From the NCBI RefSeq assembly GCF_003814745.1, contig NZ_RKRD01000002.1, forward strand, positions 310,001-374,000: DNA of 64,000 bases, written 5' to 3'. The notes beneath the pieces were generated by a model. The model made no database searches. It was not told the origin of the DNA and saw only the letters and a list, made by a program, of their open reading frames with translations. The translations under genes were made by a program, and so were the position numbers. Within the stretch, counting starts at the first letter, position 1. Every line of letters starts with the position of its first letter. This document shows positions 10,381 to 17,073 of this stretch, one piece after another. The stretch is from Hydrogenoanaerobacterium saccharovorans. GTDB lineage: Bacteria; Bacillota; Clostridia; Oscillospirales; Ruminococcaceae.

Positions 10381-10679
10381 AAAAATGTGATTGCAATGAA
10401 AGAATTGAAATAGATGTTTCAACCGAGAAGACCTTTCAAGAACTTAAGAATTTTTTCAGTCAACAAGTTGAAAATGGTATTTTCAAAGATATTCCCGTAA
10501 CAGAACCATTTTATGTTGGAGAGGGAAAACTTGAGAGCATTAGTTGGTATGCGAATAAATGGTATAAATGCAATTATTGTGGATGCCTATGGGAGTTTGA
10601 CTACCCTGACTTTCCAGCAAAAGGATTTGTTAGAAAATTTGAAGATGGTATTTACAAGTCTGAGAGCCAAGGTGAATAA
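10368..10679 (+). CDS. Putative immunity protein for the Rhs toxin tip
   Basis: A 103-residue cytoplasmic protein whose ATG overlaps the last 13 bases of the Rhs gene. GGAGGTGA at 10353-10360 is well placed for this start. Small soluble proteins coded directly after Rhs toxin tips are normally specific immunity proteins, and the translational overlap supports that role. It has cysteines in CDC near the N-terminus and CNYCGC near residue 80, which could bind a metal. No family is recognised beyond this. The immunity function comes from position, not from sequence. Confidence 0.75.
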   Translation: MVQVKKCDCNERIEIDVSTEKTFQELKNFFSQQVENGIFKDIPVTEPFYVGEGKLESISWYANKWYKCNYCGCLWEFDYPDFPAKGFVRKFEDGIYKSESQGE

Positions 10680-10732
10680 TTAATTTGAAACTGTTTGAAA
10701 GAAATTAGAATTACGAAGTATGTTATGAACGA

Positions 10733-11051
10733 CCACCCAAACAGCACCTATAAAACGGTTAAAAATGCGGGTTCAATATCATTTACAGCAACCTGTACAG
10801 CACAAAAACCGTTTTACAGCACCTAGACTGAATTGCTACAACGTCGGCACTGCCGGCGAGAGTCACTGGAAGGTGGTCGCTTGCGACCACCTTCCTTTAT
10901 CCTGCACCGAAATAATATTCAGAGCAGGCAGTGGTTTTGATCTTAAAAAGCGAAACGGAACGCTCGCTAAATTCGCCCCAAACAGGCGTTTCTCACCTCC
11001 AGTGGTATCTTTACTCCACTTGGGATGAGAAAACGCCATACAGGGCGAACG
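10733..11051 (+). repeat. Rhs spacer repeat, copy A
   Basis: First of three ~320 bp non-coding repeats that sit at the boundaries of Rhs cassettes (others at 13839-14170 and 16156-16484). Shared landmarks, in order: CCACC-YAA and a poly-A/CGG segment, a small GC hairpin, a long terminator-like hairpin followed by TTTATCC-GCACC, AATAATATT, GGCAGTGGTTTTGA, then a large imperfect palindrome (GGCGTTTCTCA near 10990 with TGAGAAAACGCC near 11026) around AGTGG/CCACT, ending in CACAGGGCGAACG or CATACAGGGCGAACG. An open frame across it is not conserved as protein. In this copy the repeat is not followed by an Rhs core. Confidence 0.8.
10868..10895 (+). terminator. Hairpin terminator in spacer copy A
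   Basis: Perfect 12-bp stem GGAAGGTGGTCG / CGACCACCTTCC with loop CTTG, followed by TTTAT. It is the first strong hairpin after the Rhs gene and its immunity gene and probably ends that transcript. Confidence 0.65.
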
Positions 11052-11139
11052 TGTGCATCACGTGGGCAAGCAAGCACCTAAGCTAGTAACGGCAATACTT
11101 TAGTCGTCATAGGTTTGAATGGCTGCTCACAAAATAATC

Positions 11140-11240
11140 GATCACAAAGCCCCAAATTCGGCTTCGATTACCCTCAGTGGCATCCTTGCTCGCCTGAGGA
11201 CTAGAAAATGCGACACAGGGCGAACGCAGGGCACACAAAG
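11140..11240 (+). repeat. Degenerate fragment of the Rhs spacer repeat
   Basis: This stretch again shows CAGTGGCATCCTTGCTC, GACTAGAAAATGCGACACAGGGCGAACG, a diverged version of the last ~80 bases of copy A. It shows that more cassette boundaries existed here before loss of the coding parts. The rest of 11052-11640 has no gene. Confidence 0.45.
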
Positions 11241-11416
11241 GCAAGATTAACTCTTAGCCCAGTGATGCCAGTGGTTTAAGTTTAAAAACAGCGTTACTTC
11301 TCAGCTAAAAGTTCTGTCCTCAATCAGCTAGACTGAATGTCATCTCCGACCCCCTCGGTTCATGGTGAACCCCTACTTGACAGCTATTTTGGCTTCTGGT
11401 AAACTGGGACGCAACA

Positions 11417-11479
11417 GGGGGGGTTAAGGGGGGCGACGGGTTCTCAAAAATTCCTAGCTGGTCAAAAATTCCTAGCTGG
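11417..11479 (+). repeat. G-run cluster followed by an 18-bp tandem repeat
   Basis: Runs of 7, 6 and 3 G lie at 11417-11440 separated by TTAA and CGAC. Two exact tandem copies of TCAAAAATTCCTAGCTGG follow at 11444-11461 and 11462-11479. The function is unknown. It lies between the Rhs spacer remnants and the IS110 element. Confidence 0.6.
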
Positions 11480-11510
11480 ACTGACCAGAATAGAATCTAA
11501 AAACACAATC

Positions 11511-11558
11511 AACAGCAGAGAAGAAAAAGGTTTTAAATACTTTTCTTTCTCTGCTGTT
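11511..11558. terminator. Hairpin upstream of the IS110 element
   Basis: AACAGCAGAGAA pairs with TTCTCTGCTGTT across an A/T-rich inner stem, followed on the plus strand by ATTATTTTTTG. It could stop transcription entering the IS110 element from either side. Confidence 0.45.
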
Positions 11559-11649
11559 ATTATTTTTTGAATCATTGTGTTTTCAACATTTTCCTCAAAG
11601 TTTGACTTGTAATCGAGCTGAACCAGAGTTAATATCACACACACGACTT

Positions 11650-11836
11650 CGAGATAATTAGTCTATTTCCAGAAGTTACCTGTTTCTGACAGGGTGTACT
11701 CTTGCTAAGGAGACTGGTTCTCCCAGACCCAATAATACTTACCCACCCTTGTCCCCTTGGTCGTCAGAGGATGTAATTCCAGGAGAGAGACTTATCAGTT
11801 GAGGTTGTAGTTCGGTTGCCAAACAGGAGGAAAATG
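11650..11836 (+). ncRNA. Candidate IS110 bridge RNA region
   Basis: IS110-type elements encode a structured bridge RNA in the non-coding end next to the transposase gene, usually upstream in the IS110 subgroup. The ~190 bases before the transposase ATG have no ORF and can form several hairpins: ACCTGT/ACAGGGT near 11679-11696 and CTGG/CCAG around TTCTC near 11722-11737. RNA ends and loop guides cannot be assigned from one copy. Confidence 0.4.
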
Positions 11837-11839
11837 TAA

Positions 11840-13078
11840 ATGAACAAGCGTAAGGAAGATCTGATTTATGTGGGCATAGACCTGCATAAAGACTCTCACA
11901 CCGCAGTCATTTTAGACTGTTGGAACACAAAACTCGGCGAAATTACCTTTGCCAATACACCAGCTGAATTTCCAAAGCTGATAAGAAAAGTGAGTAAATT
12001 CTGTACCGAAAACAAAGAACCTGTCTATGGTTTAGAAAATGCCTACGGCTACGGTCGAGGGCTAGCAGTGTGGCTTATTGCCAAAGGCTTGATGGTCAAG
12101 GATGTGAATACTTCCCTTGCTCATAGACAAGCCAAGTGCCGAGCTATGTACAAAAAAAGTGATAGTGACGATGCAGAAGCCATTGCTCTTGCCACAATCA
12201 ATATGCTAGATTCACTGCCAGATGCCTGTCCAAACGATGCCTACTGGTCACTTTCACAAATGGTTAATCGCAGAGACAACATCATGACTCAGCGGATCAG
12301 GCTTAAAAACCAACTCCATGAACAGCTGTGTATCGCTTATCCAAGCTACAAGCAGTTCTTTGAGGACATCCGCCGAAAAACAGCCCTGTTCTTTTGGGAA
12401 CACTACCCGTCTGAGAAATATCTCAGAGGCAAAACGCCTGAAAGCCTTGCAGATGAAATGAAAGACGTTGGTCACAACAGTTTTTCTGTGAGACGCTGCA
12501 AAGTTATTCTAGATGCTGTAAAGCGTGACCACACCAAGGCAAAGGAATACCAAAACTATCGAGATGTGATCACGAAGGGGCTTGTCAAAGACCTTCAGCA
12601 TTACGATGAGCAGTTAAAGGCTGTAGACAAGGAATTGGAGCAACTCTACCACGACCTTGGCTGTACTTTAGCCACCATGCCCGGTCTGAACATTACCACG
12701 GCAGTTAAAATCATGTCCGAAATCGGCGATGTGAATCGCTTTCCAAACCCTGCAAAGCTGGCACAGTTCGCAGGCATAGCCCCCATTAATCTCTCATCAG
12801 CTGGTAAGGGCAAAGACAAAGCATCAAAACAAGGCAATCGCAGACTCCAAGCGACCCTTTACTTTCTTGCGATCCAAATGATTCAAGTATCCACCAAAGG
12901 CAAGCCAAGAAACCCCATATTCAGAGACTATTACGACCGCAAACTGGCAGAAGGTAAAAATGCCAAGCTGGTCTTAGTTAGCATAGCCAGAAGACTGGTG
13001 AACATCATCTATGGCATGCTTAAGAATAAAACCGAGTATCGACTTCCATGCCTTGAAACAGGTGAAGTTTCGGAATAA
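11840..13078 (+). CDS. IS110-family transposase
   Basis: A full-length 412-residue transposase with GGAGGAAAATGTAA just before ATG at 11840. The N-terminal RuvC-like DEDD domain begins YVGIDLHKDSHTAVIL, with the later acidic positions in LENAYGYGRG and KKSDSDDAEAIA. The C-terminal Transposase_20 domain has MPGLNITTAVKIMSEIG and the serine motif region FAGIAPINLSSAGKGKDKASKQGNRRLQ. Such enzymes recombine element ends with targets under guidance of a bridge RNA. The gene looks intact. It sits where the Rhs core of the next cassette should be, so it probably took part in the loss of that core. Confidence 0.92.
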   Translation: MNKRKEDLIYVGIDLHKDSHTAVILDCWNTKLGEITFANTPAEFPKLIRKVSKFCTENKEPVYGLENAYGYGRGLAVWLIAKGLMVKDVNTSLAHRQAKCRAMYKKSDSDDAEAIALATINMLDSLPDACPNDAYWSLSQMVNRRDNIMTQRIRLKNQLHEQLCIAYPSYKQFFEDIRRKTALFFWEHYPSEKYLRGKTPESLADEMKDVGHNSFSVRRCKVILDAVKRDHTKAKEYQNYRDVITKGLVKDLQHYDEQLKAVDKELEQLYHDLGCTLATMPGLNITTAVKIMSEIGDVNRFPNPAKLAQFAGIAPINLSSAGKGKDKASKQGNRRLQATLYFLAIQMIQVSTKGKPRNPIFRDYYDRKLAEGKNAKLVLVSIARRLVNIIYGMLKNKTEYRLPCLETGEVSE

Positions 13079-13203
13079 TGGTACTCGAAAATAACAGAAC
13101 ATGGTAAAATGTAGGCAGTAGTGATTTTTTAAAGAACAGAGTGCTGAAAAGCACTGATTTTTTTAGAGAACAGCCACCGTCCACTTTAACATAAGGAGTT
13201 GGA

Positions 13204-13563
13204 GTGTATGTCAAGGGTGGGAGCCAAACACTTAATCCGAAGGATATTCACTTCATGCAAAGCTCAATTAAAAACCAGACAGGTAGCCATACCGTTCTGG
13301 AAAACATCGATGCACTCAAAAACGGTACTTTGAAACCAGAAGATCTTCCGACAATTAAAGTTTGGCAAGATGAGGCAGGTAAAATATGGACGTTAGATCA
13401 TAGAAGACTTGCTAGCTTTAAAGGTGCTGAATTGGATAACGTTCCAGTTCAATGGGCTACACCGCAGGAAGTTGCAGATCAAATGTGGAAGATGACAACC
13501 CAAAATGGTGGAACTTCAATTAAACTGAAACTAGGTAATGGGCAAAGCACTATCATTAAATAA
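13204..13563 (+). CDS. Displaced Rhs toxin tip, ParB-like nuclease fold (putative)
   Basis: A 119-residue protein beginning with GTG at 13204, with AAGGAG at 13193-13198. Its first residues VKGGS match the Rhs tip junction IKGGS of the cassette at 14135, so it is a toxin tip without its Rhs core. The pattern LPTIKVWQDEAGKIWTLDHRRLASFKGAELDNVPVQW resembles the ParB/sulfiredoxin-like fold found in several polymorphic toxin tips, where the HRR segment is part of the active site. A nuclease role is inferred. Having its own ribosome binding site, it could be made as a free cytoplasmic protein, which would need the immunity protein coded 16 bases downstream. Confidence 0.7.
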   Translation: MYVKGGSQTLNPKDIHFMQSSIKNQTGSHTVLENIDALKNGTLKPEDLPTIKVWQDEAGKIWTLDHRRLASFKGAELDNVPVQWATPQEVADQMWKMTTQNGGTSIKLKLGNGQSTIIK

Positions 13564-13579
13564 TTGGTGGAGAATAAAT

Positions 13580-13828
13580 ATGAACGAAATTTTGAAGAAT
13601 GTAAAATCAAAAGAAGATTTGTTAGAATTCATTAATGTCTTAATTAAAGATTTGAATGAAAAACCAGAAGAATGGGAAGACAAACCTGTGATGTTGTATC
13701 TCGAATCAATGCAATCATGGATTGAGGATATGGAAGGATATTACACCAACACAAAACAAGATATGCCTCAAGACATTAACTGGAATTTTATTGCAACTCT
13801 TCTCTATGTCGGCAAAATATATGAATAG
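13580..13828 (+). CDS. Putative immunity protein for the ParB-like toxin tip
   Basis: An acidic 82-residue protein. ATG at 13580 is preferred over an upstream in-frame ATG at 13538 because GGTGGAGA lies at 13566-13573 and the upstream start would sit inside the toxin gene. The pattern VKSKEDLLEFINVLIKDL, YLESMQSWIEDMEGYY and NWNFIATLLYVGKIYE fits a small family of Rhs-associated immunity proteins (DUF7660-like). The position directly after the toxin tip supports that role. Confidence 0.75.
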   Translation: MNEILKNVKSKEDLLEFINVLIKDLNEKPEEWEDKPVMLYLESMQSWIEDMEGYYTNTKQDMPQDINWNFIATLLYVGKIYE

Positions 13829-13838
13829 TGAATACTGT

Positions 13839-14170
13839 CACCTAATAAGCCACCTATAAAATGGCTTGAAATGGCGGTTATAAAGAACAGTCGACCATCT
13901 ATTTGACACACAAGGGGTCGTTTCGACCACGTAACAAGAATCTCTGAATCGTCGGCTATTGCCGGTCGAAGGTCACTGGAAGGTGGTCGCTTGCGACCAC
14001 CTTCCTTTATCCCGCACCAGAATAATATTTCGAGTAGGCAGTGGTTTTGACCTAAAAAGTCGAAGTGGAACGATCGCCAAATTCGCTCCAAACAGGCGCT
14101 ACTGATCGCCAGTGGTATCTTTACTCCACTTGGGATGAGAAAACGCCACACAGGGCGAACGGTACACAAA
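13839..14170 (+). repeat. Rhs spacer repeat, copy B
   Basis: Second copy of the ~320 bp cassette spacer, collinear with copies A and C from CACCTAATAAG to CACAGGGCGAACGGTACACAAA. It joins directly to Rhs core sequence at 14171 (AGCTACTACCT). The palindrome half-sites here are diverged on the left arm (GGCGCTACTGA) and conserved on the right arm (TGAGAAAACGCC). Confidence 0.85.
13978..14005 (+). terminator. Hairpin terminator in spacer copy B
   Basis: The same 12-bp stem GGAAGGTGGTCG / CGACCACCTTCC with loop CTTG as in copy A, followed by TTTAT. It probably ends transcripts of the preceding toxin/immunity pair. Confidence 0.65.
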
Positions 14171-15214
14171 AGCTACTACCTATTCAATGCGCATGGCGAA
14201 GTGGTTCAGCTGACCGATGCGGCAGGTGCGGTTACCCAAACCTACGATTATGACGCATTTGGCAACCAAAAAACCGATACCCCAGCCGACGCCAACCCCT
14301 TCCGCTACTGCGGTGAGTATTTTGATGCTGAAACAGGCACCATTTACCTCAGAGCAAGGTATTATGACCCTGCTATTGGACGTATGATTTCACAGGATAC
14401 CTTTGCAGGCAATCCCTCTGACCCACTGAGTTTGAACCTGTATACCTACTGCAATAACAATCCGGTTAGTTATCATGATCCAAGTGGACATGTTCCAACG
14501 GCTGTAGTTGGGGCACTGATAGGTGGTGCAATTGGATATGGCGTTAACCTGTTTACTCAACTAAGCTCTAATGGTTGGAACTGGAGTTCACTAGACCAAA
14601 GAAGCTTGTGGGCAAGTGCCGGTGCTGGTGCGGTTTCCGGAGCTATGGCAGGAATGACGGGAGGACTGTCTCTGCTTGGTTCGGTTGGCTCAGGTGCGTT
14701 AATTGGCGGAGCTAATTATGGTACTTACAATTTGCTAAATGGAACAGACCCAACCCTTGAAGGATATGCTTTATCTATGGGTACCGGTGCCGCAATGTCT
14801 GGCATTACCTATGGAATTAGTAATATTAAGGGTGGGAGTAACGTATTAGAAAATGCTAACTTTGCTCAAAAAACCTTTAGTAACACTTTTAGTCCAGAAG
14901 GAATTAAGAAGTATTCTGAACTAGCAGGTCAACCAATAAAGACTATTGACGATTTAGTAGCAGCTTTAAAATCGGGGACAGTTAGCCCATCTGATCTTCC
15001 TGTAGAGTACATTGCTAGAGATGGAAATACATTGATATTAAATACTAGGACTTCACAGGCATTGACACAGGCGGGAATACCTAGAAGCCAGTGGAGTACA
15101 ATCAATCAAACGGGAAACGAGTTCTTTGAGGACTTGTTAACAGGTCAATTATCTAGAAATGGTCTCACATCTGCGGGTACACCAACGGTTAGACCAAGTG
15201 GAGGTACAAAATAA
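14135..15214 (+). CDS. Orphan Rhs core plus toxin tip cassette
   Basis: The frame is open from ATG at 14135, but its first 12 codons are spacer-repeat sequence and no good ribosome binding site precedes it. The true Rhs homology starts at 14171. From 14171 to 14824 it is a 654-base near copy of the main Rhs gene (9325-9978), same length and nearly identical. After TYGISN it diverges into a different tip of ~130 residues: FAQKTFSNTFSPEGIKKY, IDDLVAALKSGTVSPSDLPV, DGNTLILNTRTSQALTQAGI, SAGTPTVRPSG. This tip family recurs in polymorphic toxins; its layout recalls the ParB-like tip upstream. The cassette is probably silent until recombination places it behind the full Rhs gene. Confidence 0.75.
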   Translation: MRKRHTGRTVHKSYYLFNAHGEVVQLTDAAGAVTQTYDYDAFGNQKTDTPADANPFRYCGEYFDAETGTIYLRARYYDPAIGRMISQDTFAGNPSDPLSLNLYTYCNNNPVSYHDPSGHVPTAVVGALIGGAIGYGVNLFTQLSSNGWNWSSLDQRSLWASAGAGAVSGAMAGMTGGLSLLGSVGSGALIGGANYGTYNLLNGTDPTLEGYALSMGTGAAMSGITYGISNIKGGSNVLENANFAQKTFSNTFSPEGIKKYSELAGQPIKTIDDLVAALKSGTVSPSDLPVEYIARDGNTLILNTRTSQALTQAGIPRSQWSTINQTGNEFFEDLLTGQLSRNGLTSAGTPTVRPSGGTK

Positions 15215-15594
15215 TGCAAATTAACAAATTATGGTCACTACCAATACTTTCTTCAGAGATTGAGGAAGGCGTTAGTATCAGCAGCGATGGCATGGATATA
15301 ATTCTAAGTTTCAAATGTGCACTTGAAAGCGGCAGGCAAAAGAAATACGAAATCAGATTTGAGTCCGTATTATGTCATACGCATACATCAGAACGATTCA
15401 CCCCAAAAATGTTTGATTCTTATGACACCTTAGTAAGTTTGGAGGAATCTGAATGGCTTAATAATCTCAAAATCCTTAATTCTAGAGATTTTGAATTTTG
15501 GAAGCCCAAGCATTTTGTTATATATTTCGACGGTTCTGGGCAGTATCAATTTATAGCACGTGAATTCGTCGTTAGTGAAAAAGAGGTAGAATAA
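15214..15594 (+). CDS. Putative immunity protein of the orphan Rhs cassette
   Basis: A 126-residue soluble protein whose ATG shares one base with the TAA of the toxin tip (TAATG), indicating translational coupling. The sequence (MQINKLWSLPILSSEIEEGV, FESVLCHTHTSERFTPKMFDSYD, HFVIYFDGSGQYQFIAREF) resembles small beta-rich immunity proteins found after Rhs tips. A specific family is not assigned. Immunity is inferred from position. Confidence 0.7.
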   Translation: MQINKLWSLPILSSEIEEGVSISSDGMDIILSFKCALESGRQKKYEIRFESVLCHTHTSERFTPKMFDSYDTLVSLEESEWLNNLKILNSRDFEFWKPKHFVIYFDGSGQYQFIAREFVVSEKEVE

Positions 15595-16191
15595 GTGAAC
15601 TATCAAGAATTAAGTAAAGAAGTATCATATGCATTAAGACATGCACCTTGGGAATATGAGCTTGAACTAGACGATGATGGCTGGGTAGGTGTTGACCAAT
15701 TACTGACAGCATTAAAGCTAAACCCCAAATGGAGCGATGTCAAAATGGCTGATTTAGCACTTATGATATCTGAATCAGAGAAGAAAAGACATGAGATTGT
15801 AGACGGTAGAATTAGAGCTTTTTATGGACATTCTGTACCAAATAGGATTCTAAAGACCCAAGCAACCCCACCTGCAATTTTGTATCATGGAACTGCGAGA
15901 AAGGTTAAAGATTCTATTTTGCAAGAAGGCTTAAAGCCAAATCAAAGACAGTATGTGCATCTATCTCAAGATGTTGAAACCGCCATGCAAGTTGGGAAAC
16001 GTAGAGATTCTGATCCCTTTATTTTTGAAATTGATGCCAAACTCGCTCATGAAAATGGAGTTAAGTTTTATCTCGGCAATGAAAAAGTGTGGCTTGCGGA
16101 CGTTATTCCTCCACGGTATCTAAATGCTATTGAAAAGGGGGAATCTTCGTTACATCCACCTAATGAACACTTAAAAAACGGCTTGAAATAG
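15595..16191 (+). CDS. kptA: RNA 2'-phosphotransferase, KptA/Tpt1 family
   Basis: A 198-residue protein starting with GTG at 15595 directly after the immunity gene stop; AGAGGTAG provides the ribosome binding site. Tpt1/KptA enzymes remove an internal RNA 2'-phosphate using NAD+, forming ADP-ribose 1''-2'' cyclic phosphate. The family landmarks are present: SKEVSYALRH (R15, H16), a winged-helix N-terminal lobe with DDDGWVGVDQLL, then ILYHGTARKV, QYVHLSQDVETAM and the basic stretch GKRRDSDPFIFEID. The length is normal for the family. Bacterial members rarely have a known substrate. Here it is the third gene of an Rhs toxin cassette, so a role in repairing toxin-damaged RNA or in NAD-based protection is a reasonable inference. 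Its last codons and stop lie in spacer copy C. Confidence 0.88.
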   Translation: MNYQELSKEVSYALRHAPWEYELELDDDGWVGVDQLLTALKLNPKWSDVKMADLALMISESEKKRHEIVDGRIRAFYGHSVPNRILKTQATPPAILYHGTARKVKDSILQEGLKPNQRQYVHLSQDVETAMQVGKRRDSDPFIFEIDAKLAHENGVKFYLGNEKVWLADVIPPRYLNAIEKGESSLHPPNEHLKNGLK

Positions 16192-16484
16192 CGGTTGTTC
16201 ACTACTGCCGACCACCTAGTTGACACACAAAGGGTCATTTCGACACGTACTAAAAATCCCTACACCGCCAGCATTGCCGGCGGTTGTGGGTGCGAGGGGC
16301 AGCAAGGCGGCCCCCTCGTTTTATCCTGCACCGTAATAATATTCAGAGCAGGCAGTGGTTTTGACCTTAAATAGCGAAGTGGAACGCTCGCCAAATTTGC
16401 CCCAAACAGGCGTTACTCACCGTCAGTGGTATCTTTAATCCACTTGGGATGAGAAAACGCCACACAGGGCGAACGGTACACAAA
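16156..16484 (+). repeat. Rhs spacer repeat, copy C
   Basis: Third copy of the cassette spacer, running from CCACCTAATGAAC inside the 3' end of kptA to CACAGGGCGAACGGTACACAAA. It joins Rhs core sequence at about 16485. It matches copies A and B throughout except in the terminator hairpin, whose stem sequence is entirely different. Confidence 0.85.
16293..16318 (+). terminator. Hairpin terminator in spacer copy C
   Basis: CGAGGGG / CCCCTCG stem around a 12-base loop, followed by TTTTATCC. It occupies the same place as the GGAAGGTGGTCG hairpin of copies A and B but is built from unrelated sequence. Confidence 0.55.
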
Positions 16485-16643
16485 ATCTACTACCTGTTCA
16501 ATGCGCATGGCGATGTGGTTCAGCTGACCGATGCGGCAGGTGGGGTTACCCAAACCTACGATTATGCATTTGGTAACCAAAAGACCGACACTCCAACCCC
16601 TTCTGATATTTTAACTTTCACTTTTACTGAGGAAAAAGAATAG
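16449..16643 (+). pseudogene. Broken Rhs core fragment at the end of the array
   Basis: After spacer-derived codons, Rhs core sequence starts at about 16485 (YYLFNAHGDVVQLTDAAGG) and continues only to GNQKTDTPTP, then falls into unrelated sequence and stops at 16641-16643. One codon (D of DYDAFG) is missing relative to the other copies. The rest of the core, any toxin tip and immunity gene are gone. It marks the right end of the cassette array. Confidence 0.8.
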
Positions 16644-17073
16644 GCAGTACCGATGTACATCCTCCCCCACGTTAACAGAGACTAAACCAATTAAAAATTG
16701 AACCCAAAGAATTACCGAAAGCAAAAGGATAGATAGTGCTGTTTTGCACTGTCTATCCTTTTGTAGCAATATGTGGAATTTTGTAGTATAATATTTTCAA
16801 ATAATAAATCTGCTATTATGTGCTTGAGCGGTACAATGAATTGTGCGTAATAGCAATACTGGGAAGTTGTAAAAAATAATTTAGAAACAGGACGTGATGT
16901 GATTGAAACACTTTTTAACAAACAAGATAAGGGCGTAGTAAGACTGTTTCTTTATTTTTCATAAATTCAAGGATACAACCCAATAATTACAAACGAGTGA
17001 AGTAATTCGTGAATGCTTACTGCCAAAGCTGATGAGCGGAAATATTCCTATGCCTACGGAGGTGGATTAATAA
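16644..17073. other. Spacer between the Rhs array and a membrane protein gene
   Basis: Contains a strong hairpin at 16722-16763 and little else. A 21-codon frame beginning GTGATTGAAACAC near 16900 has a weak ribosome binding site and may be a gene remnant. No supported gene of normal size is present. Confidence 0.4.
16722..16763. terminator. Strong hairpin terminator after the Rhs array
   Basis: CAAAAGGATAGATAGTGC pairs with GCACTGTCTATCCTTTTG (one wobble pair) around TGTTTT, with T-rich ends on either strand. It probably ends the Rhs array transcripts. Confidence 0.7.

Larger units (their letters stand above)
11650..13205 (+). mobile_element. IS110-family insertion sequence (ends approximate)
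   Basis: The element is defined by the intact transposase gene and its flanking non-coding ends. IS110 elements lack terminal inverted repeats and target duplications, so exact ends cannot be read. Rhs-type sequence (AAGGGTGGGAG, matching the tip junction at about 14829) resumes at 13213, so the right end lies between 13079 and about 13212. The left end is estimated from usual IS110 lengths. Confidence 0.6.

Noticed and set aside
10765..11028. 87-codon plus-strand ORF inside spacer copy A
   Set aside because: It lies in the non-coding spacer repeat, has no ribosome binding site, and its frame is broken in copies B and C.
16722..16763. Long hairpin as an integron or attachment site
   Set aside because: A near-perfect stem with T-rich ends is best explained as a terminator; no integrase gene or repeated core site is present.
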